From: a virus
Reading direction: 5' to 3' (one strand)
DNA length: 57,744 nucleotides
IMG/VR virus record: IMGVR_UViG_3300025525_000003
Span: 1-57,744 of that record
The notes beneath the pieces were generated by a model. The model was not told the DNA's origin. It saw only the letters and a program-made list of their open reading frames with translations, and searched no databases. The position numbers were made by a program, and so were the translations under genes. This document shows positions 34,788 to 42,038 of this stretch, in pieces (within the stretch, counting starts at the first letter, position 1; each line of letters starts with the position of its first letter).

Positions 34788-36353
34788 TCATCTTCCCTGC
34801 CAGCCGCCGCTGCGCTTGGCCTGGAGCTTCTTCGCCCATTCAGGCCGGGCATTGAATTCGATCACGTCGGCCACGCTCTCGGCGAACGTCAGGCCGAGGG
34901 CATCGGCAATGTCCGGGGAGAACAGCAAGCGCTTCTTGATGGATTCCTTGGGCTCGAGGACCAGCCTCGAGTTGGCGTCGTAGCGGTAGCTTGTGGCGGC
35001 CAAGTGGCGCTGCCATTCGTCGGCATCCGGGATCTGCGCGCCGCCGGCATCTGTCAGCCACTCCTTCATGCGGCCGTACATCTCGGCACGCTTGTTGAGG
35101 TATTTGTCGGGCTCGGTCGCCGCACTGCCGAAATTGATGGCGCGCACGCGGTTATCGAATCCCATCTGGCACAGACGGTCATAGACGCCGGCTCCCAGGC
35201 CGGTAATGTCGATGAATGCCATCTTGGCCTGGCTTTCACGGATGGCCAGTGCGACGGCATCCGCCACGACCATGAGATCGTTTGAATCGATGACTTGGTT
35301 GCGACGCCCACCGGCAATGCGACCCTGCCGGCTGATGATGCGCGTAATGTCGCCACCGCCTCGCGCCACGTCGACGCCGAGCGCAACCGGCTGATGGTCC
35401 TGGTCTGGGGCCTTGAACTTGCGCGCCGCCATGATTGCCGAGGTTGGGATGTAAGAGTCGGCTCCGGATGTCTGGAAGGCGAGCTCCGGAGTTGCCGGAT
35501 ACTCTTGGTGGAAGCGCCAGCAGAGTTTGCCGGGCTCACCGCCGAGCTCGATGTTCTTGTCGTGCATCCACTGAACCTGTTCAGGCGACAGGCCATGGGT
35601 TTCGGCGTACTCGATCTCCTCATTGCTGGGCGTAAAGTCCGGCCGCAGCGGCTTCTGGTAGTCCTTGGCCCAATACCACGGGATGAAAATGGCGATGAAC
35701 GGGCTGCGCCCCTGCTCTGCCTGGATCCATTGCTCATAAAAGAAACCACCGACGCCATTGGCCGTACTCTCGTAGATGATCTCGGTGTCCGACAGATCCG
35801 GCACGGCCTGGACGATGCCGGCGGCGTGGTCATGGGCATTCGGCCAGAAGGCGACCTCGGAGCCATGGAAGTTCTGGATGGTGTCGCCGCGGCCGCGCGC
35901 CTTGGTCTTGGCCGTGCCAACCCGGTAGCCGGAATCCAGCTTTCCGAAGTCCAGTTCATTGGCGTTGTCGGCCGTGGCCACCGGCCGGTAGTCCCGCGCC
36001 ATGTTTTCGTGTATCCGCGAAACCATGTCGAACAGGTTCTGGGTGGCGGCATCTTCGTGAGTCAGGATGAAGGTGCGCTGCCCCATCCATAGCGTCGTCT
36101 TGTGGTAGAACCTGGCGCCGATATAGGTAGAGATACCGCGTTGCCGGGCCTTCAGCACCAGGGCTCGCACACGGCCCGTCGCCCGCTTTTGCTCCTCGAT
36201 CTGGCGATGTACGTAAGCCTGCTCGCGGTTCCAATAGAAAGGCTTGATCCGGCCGTCTTTGGTCTTGATTTTGATCAGGTTGGCGCAGTACATATCCAGA
36301 CGCTGCCGCATCAAGGCATCGGATTCGGCAAAGAGCCTTTCACTCTTTCCCAT
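34788..36353 (-). CDS. terL: terminase large subunit
   Basis: This is a 521-residue DNA-packaging motor. The N-terminal ATPase has a terminase-type Walker A, VLKARQRGIST (residues 66-76), and a Walker B TEIIYESTANG (190-200) with catalytic Glu195. The C-terminal RNase-H-like nuclease begins at ALGVDVARGGGD (about 327-338) and continues through ITGLGAGVYDRL. The length is normal for P22/N4-type large subunits. Its start overlaps the small-subunit gene by 14 bases. Confidence 0.93.
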   Translation of the reverse strand: MGKSERLFAESDALMRQRLDMYCANLIKIKTKDGRIKPFYWNREQAYVHRQIEEQKRATGRVRALVLKARQRGISTYIGARFYHKTTLWMGQRTFILTHEDAATQNLFDMVSRIHENMARDYRPVATADNANELDFGKLDSGYRVGTAKTKARGRGDTIQNFHGSEVAFWPNAHDHAAGIVQAVPDLSDTEIIYESTANGVGGFFYEQWIQAEQGRSPFIAIFIPWYWAKDYQKPLRPDFTPSNEEIEYAETHGLSPEQVQWMHDKNIELGGEPGKLCWRFHQEYPATPELAFQTSGADSYIPTSAIMAARKFKAPDQDHQPVALGVDVARGGGDITRIISRQGRIAGGRRNQVIDSNDLMVVADAVALAIRESQAKMAFIDITGLGAGVYDRLCQMGFDNRVRAINFGSAATEPDKYLNKRAEMYGRMKEWLTDAGGAQIPDADEWQRHLAATSYRYDANSRLVLEPKESIKKRLLFSPDIADALGLTFAESVADVIEFNARPEWAKKLQAKRSGGWQGR

Positions 36354-37026
36354 TAACCAGCCTCAAATGCGGAACATCAGGAATTTCAGGCGGATTCTGG
36401 GAGTAAGTACGGACGCGCTCCTCCACCGGCTTGTCGTCATTGCCACCCTCCCGGGAGTCAATACCAAAGGCTTCGCGCTCCAAGGTAATCAGCGTCTTGA
36501 GTGTGGTAGCCAGTTTCTCCATTGACCCCACCCGGCTTGGCAGGCTGATAGCCTTCATCATGGCTTGATAGCGCTGAGTACTCCTGTCGTCGGCCGTGAT
36601 GAGTTCGGCCAGCTGCTCGAGAAATTCGGCGCCATCGGTGCCGAGCTCAAGTTCCTCGGCCAATTTGTTACAGATGACCCGATAGCGCTGGATGTCCGTC
36701 CGATGGCTCAACCTGACCTGCACCTGGATGGCTGCATTGGCCTCGACAACCTCCTTTTCGGTTGCCAAGGCAATTTCTTTGGCAACCGCCTTCTTGGCAA
36801 CTTCCGTATCGGCCTTTTTCCGGATGCGTTCGGCCAAGTCCCTTGTCCAACCCTCCTTCTTGGCGCGCCTCTGGATTGCCGTATGGGACACCATCTGTTC
36901 CGAGCCGATCTGGCGATCAGTCTTGATGCCAGCGCAGTAATCTTTCCTAACGGCTTCCCAGTCGACCTTCCCGCGCCCGGATGGCTTCCTGGTCTTTGCC
37001 GAAGGCTTTGCGATAGCCTCAACCAT
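36340..37026 (-). CDS. terS: terminase small subunit
   Basis: This 228-residue protein precedes terL. The N-terminal part (about 25-60) is a helix-turn-helix with AIQRRAKKEGWTRDLAERIR, a sequence found in many small terminase subunits that recognise the packaging site. A long basic/acidic helical middle (60-150) would drive oligomer formation, and the C-terminus is Pro-rich. Its ATG shares a base with the stop of the zinc-ribbon gene upstream. Confidence 0.8.
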   Translation of the reverse strand: MVEAIAKPSAKTRKPSGRGKVDWEAVRKDYCAGIKTDRQIGSEQMVSHTAIQRRAKKEGWTRDLAERIRKKADTEVAKKAVAKEIALATEKEVVEANAAIQVQVRLSHRTDIQRYRVICNKLAEELELGTDGAEFLEQLAELITADDRSTQRYQAMMKAISLPSRVGSMEKLATTLKTLITLEREAFGIDSREGGNDDKPVEERVRTYSQNPPEIPDVPHLRLVNGKE

Positions 37027-37232
37027 CAGTGCAGTCTCTCGAATTGGCGAGGGGCTTCCTCAGCCGGCATGGAGTCGCGGACACCACAGGACGGGCATTC
37101 GAGGATGTTGTCCGGCGTGCCGAGCGATCGCATGGAGACCCATTCACGTCCGCAGGCAGCGCAGGCCATGTCCTCGACCGTCCAGATATCGCGCTCGTCT
37201 CGCAGGATGGGGATGCCGGCCACAGCACTCAT
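37026..37232 (-). CDS. small zinc-ribbon protein
   Basis: This is a 68-residue protein with two CxxC knuckles, CAAC (24-27) and CPSC (46-49), spaced as in a four-Cys zinc ribbon. It is coupled on both sides by ATGA-type overlaps, directly before terS. It could bind DNA or terminase, but nothing specific is known from its sequence. Confidence 0.65.
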   Translation of the reverse strand: MSAVAGIPILRDERDIWTVEDMACAACGREWVSMRSLGTPDNILECPSCGVRDSMPAEEAPRQFERLH

Positions 37233-37642
37233 TTGAACGACCGCTCTGTAACGCCTGGCTGCTGTATCGTCGCGCTCGGCACACGGATATTGACGTTCTG
37301 ATCACCGCCCGACTTGAGATAGGCACCAACTAGGCCAAGGCCCACCAGCGCGACAATGGCCAATATCCCGCCGATCACCCACCGCCTGGTTTCCAGCAAG
37401 GCCGGCATGTCGATTTCCAAGGTACGGATGCGGGTTTCATGGGCATCATGTCCTGCCTCGGTTTTTTTGATGGCCTCGAAGGCGCGCTCCAGCCCATCCC
37501 GCGTTTCGGCATGCCGTTGCTCGAGCATGGCCAATTGAGCCGTGTTCTCGCCGATCTTCTCGACGGCATCGGCGATTCGCTCGACGGCGCGCTCGACAGC
37601 TGAAACCCGGTGATGCAACACCTGGACGTCTGGATCACTCAT
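37229..37642 (-). CDS. coiled-coil membrane protein of the lysis region
   Basis: This 137-residue protein has a long N-terminal coiled coil (residues 5-80, heptad-like Leu/Val/Ala with Glu/Arg). A single membrane span follows (RRWVIGGILAIVALVGLGLV, about 86-106), and then a short polar tail. The layout resembles hemolysin XhlA-like or spanin-accessory proteins. It is joined to the Rz gene by ATGA, so a lysis role is likely but not proven. Confidence 0.6.
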   Translation of the reverse strand: MSDPDVQVLHHRVSAVERAVERIADAVEKIGENTAQLAMLEQRHAETRDGLERAFEAIKKTEAGHDAHETRIRTLEIDMPALLETRRWVIGGILAIVALVGLGLVGAYLKSGGDQNVNIRVPSATIQQPGVTERSFK

Positions 37643-38205
37643 TTAGCTGCGGCTCCTATCTCTTTCAGGTAACTCTGTGCTGCCCGGAGTCGCGCTCGAT
37701 CGGCGTTGCAGGCTTCGGCGTTGTCGAGGGCGTTGGCGATGAGGGTGGTCGGGGTAACAGGATCGGCTCCGACGGGGGCACCATCAGGTCGGCAGGCACC
37801 GGCGGTCGCGGACAGACCGACACACAGCCCTGCATTCCAATGCTCGACGTAATCAGCGCCAAAGCGCACAGCGCTCGGAATGACCAGCTTGAACCCGCCA
37901 CCGGCGGGGCATTCAACGGCAACGGTTCCATGGTTCCTCCATTTCTCGACCTCGGCACGCAGCCGGCGGGTGTCGGCTTGGCGTTTGGCGGTTTCCTCGG
38001 CCAGGGCTTTGCCCAAGCCTTGCGCGATGTCGGTCAGGCGGGCGTATTCGGCCTGCTCGGCCTTGACCCGGACGGCTTCCTTGGCCTGGTAGTGGTTCTG
38101 CACCAGTTTGCCGCCAGCGAAGGCACCGGCAATGAACACAAGCAGGGCGGCCAGCGCCCAGGCGGCGATCCGCTGTCCCGCGGTCAGGGAGGGTGGCGCG
38201 ATCAT
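37639..38205 (-). CDS. Rz: Rz-like inner-membrane spanin subunit
   Basis: This is a 188-residue i-spanin candidate. It has one N-terminal membrane anchor (WALAALLVFIAGAFAGGKLV, about 15-35) and then a long periplasmic coiled coil rich in Glu, Arg and Ala (38-95), as in Rz proteins, and a Cys-containing C-terminal part. A lipoprotein frame of the Rz1 type lies inside it, which confirms the identification. With Rz1 it would fuse inner and outer membranes in the last lysis step. Confidence 0.75.
   Translation of the reverse strand: MIAPPSLTAGQRIAAWALAALLVFIAGAFAGGKLVQNHYQAKEAVRVKAEQAEYARLTDIAQGLGKALAEETAKRQADTRRLRAEVEKWRNHGTVAVECPAGGGFKLVIPSAVRFGADYVEHWNAGLCVGLSATAGACRPDGAPVGADPVTPTTLIANALDNAEACNADRARLRAAQSYLKEIGAAAK
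37665..37931 (-). CDS. Rz1: Rz1-like o-spanin lipoprotein embedded in Rz
   Basis: This 88-residue frame lies wholly within the Rz gene in another reading frame. It has a signal-like segment (RALCALALITSSIGMQGC) with the lipidated Cys at residue 36, and then a Pro-rich mature part (PRPPVPADLMVPPSEPILLP), exactly the layout of Rz1. GGAGG stands 4 bases before the ATG at 37931, so this start is preferred over the in-frame one at 37958. The lipobox (MQGC) is non-standard but acceptable. Confidence 0.75.
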   Translation of the reverse strand: MEPLPLNAPPVAGSSWSFRALCALALITSSIGMQGCVSVCPRPPVPADLMVPPSEPILLPRPPSSPTPSTTPKPATPIERDSGQHRVT

Positions 38206-38384
38206 GGTGCCGCCGGGCGCTGTTGGCCGAACCAGAAGCCGATGGCCAGCGCCAAGAGCGGCGACCAGACGGCGAGGTAGTCATTGAAGGCGATGGCGCC
38301 ATTCACCAGCCCCCAAGCCGAGACGGCCTGGACGCAGACGACGAGGAACAGTGTGAGGATGGCCATGAAACCGAGTTGTTTCAT
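38202..38384 (-). CDS. holin-like two-span membrane protein
   Basis: This is a 60-residue protein from the ATG at 38384, which overlaps the endolysin stop (ATGA). It has two hydrophobic spans, LGFMAILTLFLVVCVQAVSA (4-23) and WSPLLALAIGFWFG (about 38-51), with a short loop. It lies between endolysin and Rz, a usual place for a holin or holin partner. A second candidate holin lies at 39018, so one may be holin and the other antiholin. Confidence 0.6.
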   Translation of the reverse strand: MKQLGFMAILTLFLVVCVQAVSAWGLVNGAIAFNDYLAVWSPLLALAIGFWFGQQRPAAP

Positions 38385-39028
38385 GTGCACACCCCCCTGC
38401 CCCAGGCCAGATACTTCGGCTGATGGCGTTCGATGATCCGCTTCGGGTAGCCCAGGTTCTCCGCGCAGTGCTTGACGCTGCGGCTCGCCCGGCCGCATTG
38501 GGCATCCACGCTTCCCCTATCCTTGGGGTCTGCGGTCAGGCGGGCCTCCTTGAGCCAGTGGCCGAGCCCGCCGTTGTAGCTGCGCAGGACCGCCCACATG
38601 ATGTTGCATTCGGCTCCGGCCATGGACAGCCGGTCCCACAACCAGCGGTCGTACTGGATCAGGGCGCGCATCGCCCAGGTCGGGTTCGTGGTATCGCAGC
38701 CGGCGGGCAGGTTCGGGTAGGCGCCGCAGATCCAGCGGGCGGTAGCCGGCATGAACTGCGCCATGCCCGACGCCCCCACCGGCGAGACGGCATCCCGTCT
38801 CCAGCCTGATTCCTGGTGGATCTGGCCGGCAAAGGTGGCGATCGGGGCATTTAGCCCCCATATCAGCCGCGCCTGGCGCGTCAGGTCCGCCCGATGGCGG
38901 TTCGCCTCGGCCGGGATTTGGCCGAAGGCGCCGCTACTCCACAGAACAAGGACGACCAGCAGCCAGACGCCGATGGCGACCGGCCAGGACGGCTCCCAAT
39001 CCCCGTCGAATGGGGCTCTACGCGCCAA
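38381..39028 (-). CDS. SLT-type endolysin with membrane anchor
   Basis: This is a 215-residue lytic transglycosylase that cuts the glycan strands of peptidoglycan. An N-terminal span (WPVAIGVWLLVVLVLWSSGA, about 15-34) could act as a signal-arrest-release anchor. The catalytic domain shows QIHQESGW (about 69-76) with the catalytic Glu, then SPVGASGMAQFMP (about 82-94), the SLT signature. The C-terminus is Trp/Tyr-rich with several Cys. It overlaps the membrane-protein genes on both sides. Confidence 0.85.
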   Translation of the reverse strand: MARRAPFDGDWEPSWPVAIGVWLLVVLVLWSSGAFGQIPAEANRHRADLTRQARLIWGLNAPIATFAGQIHQESGWRRDAVSPVGASGMAQFMPATARWICGAYPNLPAGCDTTNPTWAMRALIQYDRWLWDRLSMAGAECNIMWAVLRSYNGGLGHWLKEARLTADPKDRGSVDAQCGRASRSVKHCAENLGYPKRIIERHQPKYLAWGRGVCT

Positions 39029-39284
39029 GGGACACCCCGATGATGCAGGCCGACACGATCAAGGCGCGGCGGATCTGCGCCCAGGCCGAAAAGTAGCCAT
39101 CCAGCCGGTCCGGCCGGCCATACGGAAATAATCTGCGATCCAGCCAGTAGCCGCCCGCCCCGGCGATGGCCAGCAGCGACAGCTTGTATAGGGTGACGCC
39201 GATCTGCTGCGGCGCAATGATGGCGATCAGTGTGCCAAGGATCACGGCACCGATCAGCCAGTCGTCCATTCGGAATCGTTTCAT
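39018..39284 (-). CDS. holin-like membrane protein
   Basis: This 88-residue protein has three hydrophobic stretches: WLIGAVILGTLIAIIAP (about 9-25), LYKLSLLAIAGAGGYWL (about 32-48) and RALIVSACIIGVSLGA at the end. Small size, several spans and a position directly before the endolysin gene (11-base overlap) fit a holin. The alternative is an antiholin partner to the gene at 38202. Confidence 0.65.
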   Translation of the reverse strand: MKRFRMDDWLIGAVILGTLIAIIAPQQIGVTLYKLSLLAIAGAGGYWLDRRLFPYGRPDRLDGYFSAWAQIRRALIVSACIIGVSLGA

Positions 39285-39310
39285 GGCACCCCCGCGTCCT
39301 GTGATTTGGT

Positions 39311-39382
39311 TGCGGGGGTCGGACTTGAACCGACGACCTCGGGATTATGACTCCAGCGCTCTAACCAACTGAGCTACCCCGC
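39311..39382 (-). tRNA. phage tRNA, CAT anticodon (Met or lysidine-Ile)
   Basis: Read on the minus strand this is a cloverleaf with acceptor GCGGGG paired to CCCCGC, a D-arm AGCTCAGTTGGTTAGAGC, an anticodon loop GTCATAA and a T-arm GTCGGTTCAAGTCCGAC. The anticodon stem has one mismatch and the seventh acceptor pair is not perfect. CAT could mean elongator Met, initiator Met or Ile after lysidine change; the sequence does not decide. It lies between the lysis cassette and the accessory block. Confidence 0.8.
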
Positions 39383-39386
39383 TCAC

Positions 39387-39434
39387 GCGATGGTATGTCG
39401 GGGTTCTTGGTGTCCCCGCGAAGCTGTCCATCGC
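39387..39434 (-). promoter_or_regulatory. nested hairpin with 14-bp shared element (copy 2)
   Basis: GCGATGG (39387-39393) pairs with CCATCGC (39428-39434), and CGGGG (39399-39403) pairs with CCCCG (39414-39418). The element GGGGACACCAAGAA (minus strand, 39404-39417) lies in the inner hairpin, 22 bases before the tRNA. It may separate the upstream mRNA from the tRNA by termination or processing, or include a promoter. Confidence 0.4.
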
Positions 39435-39451
39435 TTATTGCGAAGAACTTC

Positions 39452-39913
39452 TCACCGGCCTTCCTTATTCTCGTTTTTTGGCGGAACCAACATCGGCATC
39501 CAGTGCGTCGGTTCCACAGTTACCGGCTCCCTGTTCATGCCTTGGTAGAACTCGCCCGTAGTCCAGCACGGCAGATAGAAAACGTCACTTCTGATTCTGC
39601 GAACATCTCCGTTATCAAGAAGTCCGAGAATCCAACTTCCATCGCGCGGCGCCGACTCAATTAACTGCCATTCCGTCACACGTCGCAATCGTTCGATTTC
39701 ATCAGCAGCCATACCACAATCTATCGACGAGCAAGAACAATCTGAAACTGTGCCAATGCTGGATATTTCCCGCATTCTGGCGACTATATCCTTCCAGTCT
39801 GAATCACTCTGATTCTTCATAGCGATCTCCCGAATCAACGCATTTAGCACGACTAGCGCTGCCGCCTCATTCTCGCATGCCCTGATCTTTCTGAGAGCGC
39901 TCAGGACATTCAT
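39452..39913 (-). CDS. DUF551-like protein
   Basis: This 153-residue protein's C-terminal part (about 80-150) reads WQLIESAPRDGSWILGLLDN and ends near THWMPMLVPP, the pattern of DUF551, a small domain widespread in phages with no known activity. The N-terminal part is helical. The ATG at 39913 overlaps the upstream stop by ATGA and is preferred to the in-frame one at 39937. The gene is AT-richer than its neighbours. Confidence 0.65.
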   Translation of the reverse strand: MNVLSALRKIRACENEAAALVVLNALIREIAMKNQSDSDWKDIVARMREISSIGTVSDCSCSSIDCGMAADEIERLRRVTEWQLIESAPRDGSWILGLLDNGDVRRIRSDVFYLPCWTTGEFYQGMNREPVTVEPTHWMPMLVPPKNENKEGR

Positions 39914-40182
39914 TTGGGTTTGCAGCACCGGCACCACGCCGGGAAGATGTTGACGTCGACCTCTCTCGCGGCAACGTAGATGTACGGTTTCCCCGTTCGG
40001 CGCAAGCCTGTTTGCTTGACATTGCCACGCGACGCGAGAACGTGCATGTAGGTGGCTACCGCTGTTGTCGGCACGCCAAGCCGCTGCGCAATCTGCTTTT
40101 GGGTAAGCCCAGGTTCTTGGGAAAGAATGGCCACGATTCTGTTTCTCATGTGCTCTCTTTTTTCTTTCAGGCCACGCCGCAT
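39910..40182 (-). CDS. winged-helix DNA-binding protein
   Basis: This is a 90-residue regulator candidate. Residues 14-60 form a helix-turn-helix of MarR/ROK-like character (LTQKQIAQRLGVPTTAVATY), followed by a basic wing and a Cys-rich tail (CRCC). A second possible start at 40149 has a GAGAG site close upstream, so the true protein may be 79 residues. It could regulate the late or accessory genes downstream; the target is unknown. Confidence 0.65.
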   Translation of the reverse strand: MRRGLKEKREHMRNRIVAILSQEPGLTQKQIAQRLGVPTTAVATYMHVLASRGNVKQTGLRRTGKPYIYVAAREVDVNIFPAWCRCCKPK

Positions 40183-40183
40183 T

Positions 40184-40612
40184 TCAGATTTCCGTGACGA
40201 CGACCCCGTGGATGGCCTTCAACTGGCGCACCTTGATGCGGTACGCCTTCTCCTTGCGTGTGGCCGGGCTCTTGACATCCTCGATCACGCGCTTGCCGGC
40301 CTTCGTCTCGTACATGAAGTCGCAGCGGTACTCGGTATTGCCGGGCAGCCCGAACCGCACTTGACGCGCCAGCCAGCGGATCTCGCCGGCCCGCAGCATG
40401 ACGCCCAACTCACGCCAGCGCCGCTCTTCCTTCTTCGAGTCGTGCCGGAGGCCTTCGGCGTCGACAACGACGTGGTTGCGGTACTTCTTGTCCCCGGGCG
40501 GCTTCGGGATGGCGGCCGGCTTCTCGCCCTTGACCTGGCCGACGGCAATCCCCCATGCGCTTTTGTTGCGCGCCTGGAGGGCTTCAAACTCGGCTGGATT
40601 CAACTTCAGCAT
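40184..40612 (-). CDS. DUF1064 nuclease-like protein
   Basis: This is a 142-residue member of the DUF1064 group, small phage proteins with a restriction-endonuclease-like fold thought to act as DNA-structure nucleases. Key acidic and Lys positions are visible: KKEERRWRELG (about 60-70), YRCDFMYE (about 95-102) and VIEDVKSP (about 109-116), the last giving the E-D-x-K core. A role in recombination or branch resolution before packaging is inferred from family. Confidence 0.75.
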   Translation of the reverse strand: MLKLNPAEFEALQARNKSAWGIAVGQVKGEKPAAIPKPPGDKKYRNHVVVDAEGLRHDSKKEERRWRELGVMLRAGEIRWLARQVRFGLPGNTEYRCDFMYETKAGKRVIEDVKSPATRKEKAYRIKVRQLKAIHGVVVTEI

Positions 40613-40915
40613 CTACAACTCGAGGCAATCGAGTTGTCGACTCACGCCGGACGCGATCTCGTCGAGCCTTCCTATCTGTTCGCGGATCCTGGCACTCAGA
40701 TCACACGACGACACCCGCGTCAGCTTGCTGCTATCCGGTGCGGTCGGTTCGACTCGCGTTGCCTTGGCCAGGCGGCCCTGCAGTCTGGTGATGCCGCCAT
40801 CCAGGCGAGAAATAGCCGCTTCCAATTCTGCGAGGGCCGACGGAATATCCGTTTCCTTTGGCGTGTTGACCCCTTCTGCTCCTCCGTACGATGGCGCCAT
40901 AGCTGCTCTTTCCAT
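40613..40915 (-). CDS. coiled-coil protein
   Basis: This 100-residue protein has two heptad stretches (ALAELEAAISRLDGGITRLQ, about 27-46; SARIREQIGRLDEIASGVSR, about 74-93) joined by a polar linker. AGGAGAG lies close to its ATG. No known domain; probably an oligomeric accessory factor. Confidence 0.5.
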   Translation of the reverse strand: MERAAMAPSYGGAEGVNTPKETDIPSALAELEAAISRLDGGITRLQGRLAKATRVEPTAPDSSKLTRVSSCDLSARIREQIGRLDEIASGVSRQLDCLEL

Positions 40916-40982
40916 GTTTCTCTCCTATTGGATTCACAAGCGACGCGCCGACATGGCGCGCCGCGATTTCGATTGACAAGGT

Positions 40983-41039
40983 TTAGCAGCCCTTCTTGCC
41001 GCCGCCCTTGCCCTTGCCGCCTTTGCCTTTCTTGGCCAT
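40983..41039 (-). CDS. 18-aa Lys/Gly peptide
   Basis: A minimal frame reads MAKKGKGGKGKGGGKKGC, 8 Lys and 7 Gly, then a stop. It is preceded by AGGAGGTGAT, as strong a Shine-Dalgarno as any in the window, 4 bases before the ATG and overlapping the stop of the DUF1364 gene. The site and spacing argue for real, high translation. Such a peptide could bind nucleic acid; the terminal Cys could allow coupling or metal contact. Nothing is known of function. Confidence 0.6.
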   Translation of the reverse strand: MAKKGKGGKGKGGGKKGC

Positions 41040-41044
41040 CTAAA

Positions 41045-41374
41045 TCACCTCCTTTCGTCTTTCAATCCGATGATGCCAGCACCCCACAGGTAGGCCCAGG
41101 TGCGGTGCATGGCGTAGCAAAACATTTCCCACTTGTCGGCGCGGGTCGCCTGATAGCGCCCGGTCGGATCCATGCCGGCCCCTCCGTGGTCAAGCCACGC
41201 ATGACAGCGACAGCATAGGTGTGCCGAGAAAATATCCATGGCCTTGAAACCAACCCCCTTGCCAAGGTGCTGCCGGTTCGCGTGGGCAGCAACCACGGTG
41301 CCGTCCTGTGCGCCACAGTTCTGGCAGCATGCACCATTGGCGTGGTCAAGGAGTTTTCGGGCGCGGATGGTCAT
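41045..41374 (-). CDS. DUF1364-like zinc/HNH-like protein
   Basis: This 109-residue protein starts at 41374, where the ATG overlaps the upstream stop (ATGA). It has the DUF1364 pattern: CCQNCGAQDG (about 16-25), VVAAHANRQHLGKGVGFKA (about 27-45), then LCCRCHAWLDHG (about 53-64). The paired Cys and His positions resemble an HNH-like zinc nuclease core. Related genes lie in recombination or accessory blocks of lambdoid phages; the substrate is unknown. Confidence 0.7.
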   Translation of the reverse strand: MTIRARKLLDHANGACCQNCGAQDGTVVAAHANRQHLGKGVGFKAMDIFSAHLCCRCHAWLDHGGAGMDPTGRYQATRADKWEMFCYAMHRTWAYLWGAGIIGLKDERR

Positions 41375-41814
41375 TTGAATCTCACCCAATCCACGCCGCG
41401 CGCCGCGTAGTCGGACACGGCCATGGCGATGCGGACGGCCTTGACGGCATCGGCGCCGGCCATCAGCGCACCCAGCGCGATTTCCTGTCCGGCGCCGTGG
41501 GCATGAACGCCAGATCGGTATTGCATATAAATCAACCGCGAGTTCAGCCGCCAGATGCGCCGCTGGTCGTCAATCACTACCGCACAGTCTCGCGCCTGAT
41601 CATCGGCCAGGCATGGGCTTGGTGGCGGAGCGTCACACCGCATCCAGCGCAGAACATCGGCACAAAAAGCGCCATCACCAGAGAAAGCAACAAGGAAAGT
41701 GCGCCCATCCAGTGATCTCAGACGATGAACCTTCCTCACTGGCTGATGCAAGCCGTTGCTCCACGCCCCCCTGTCTGCCGCCAGCGTTCGACCATCCCAA
41801 GCTATGGTGGTCAT
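41371..41814 (-). CDS. proteasome/HslV-like Ntn hydrolase
   Basis: This 147-residue protein starts MTTIAWDGRTLAADRG at 41814 (ATGA overlap; a longer frame was rejected). After Met removal a Thr nucleophile would be N-terminal, as in HslV and proteasome beta subunits; Asp13 (TLAADR) and Lys27 (VRKV) of the mature chain take the places of the usual Asp17 and Lys33. A Gly-rich FSGDGAF segment follows, and the C-terminus has AHGAGQEIALGALMAGADA, typical of the fold. Phage members of this family exist; substrate and partner are unknown. No HslU-like ATPase is in the window. Confidence 0.75.
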   Translation of the reverse strand: MTTIAWDGRTLAADRGAWSNGLHQPVRKVHRLRSLDGRTFLVAFSGDGAFCADVLRWMRCDAPPPSPCLADDQARDCAVVIDDQRRIWRLNSRLIYMQYRSGVHAHGAGQEIALGALMAGADAVKAVRIAMAVSDYAARGVDWVRFK

Positions 41815-42038
41815 CTCGCCCCCAACCAGTGATGCCTGAACCCGCGATACCAGCCGGCGGTGTAGATGAAGGCAAGACAGAAAATCCCCCACTGCCCTGC
41901 CTGCCAGGTGGCGTAGAACCACGCCGGCTGCGCGGCCAGCCCGAAGATGCAGGCCCATCGCCGCACCGGCTCCCTGGGGTCATTCGTCAGCCATACCGAT
42001 GTCAGGCCGCAAATGCCGATGATGATCTGCTCGATCAC
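41811..42038 (-). CDS. small membrane protein
   Basis: This 75-residue protein has an N-terminal hydrophobic segment (MIEQIIIGICGLTSVWL) and a second and third near 30-62 (ACIFGLAAQPAWFYATW, WGIFCLAFIYTAGWY). It is ATGA-joined to the Ntn hydrolase gene. Too little is visible to assign a function; a membrane partner of the hydrolase is one possibility. Confidence 0.55.
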   Translation of the reverse strand: MIEQIIIGICGLTSVWLTNDPREPVRRWACIFGLAAQPAWFYATWQAGQWGIFCLAFIYTAGWYRGFRHHWLGAR

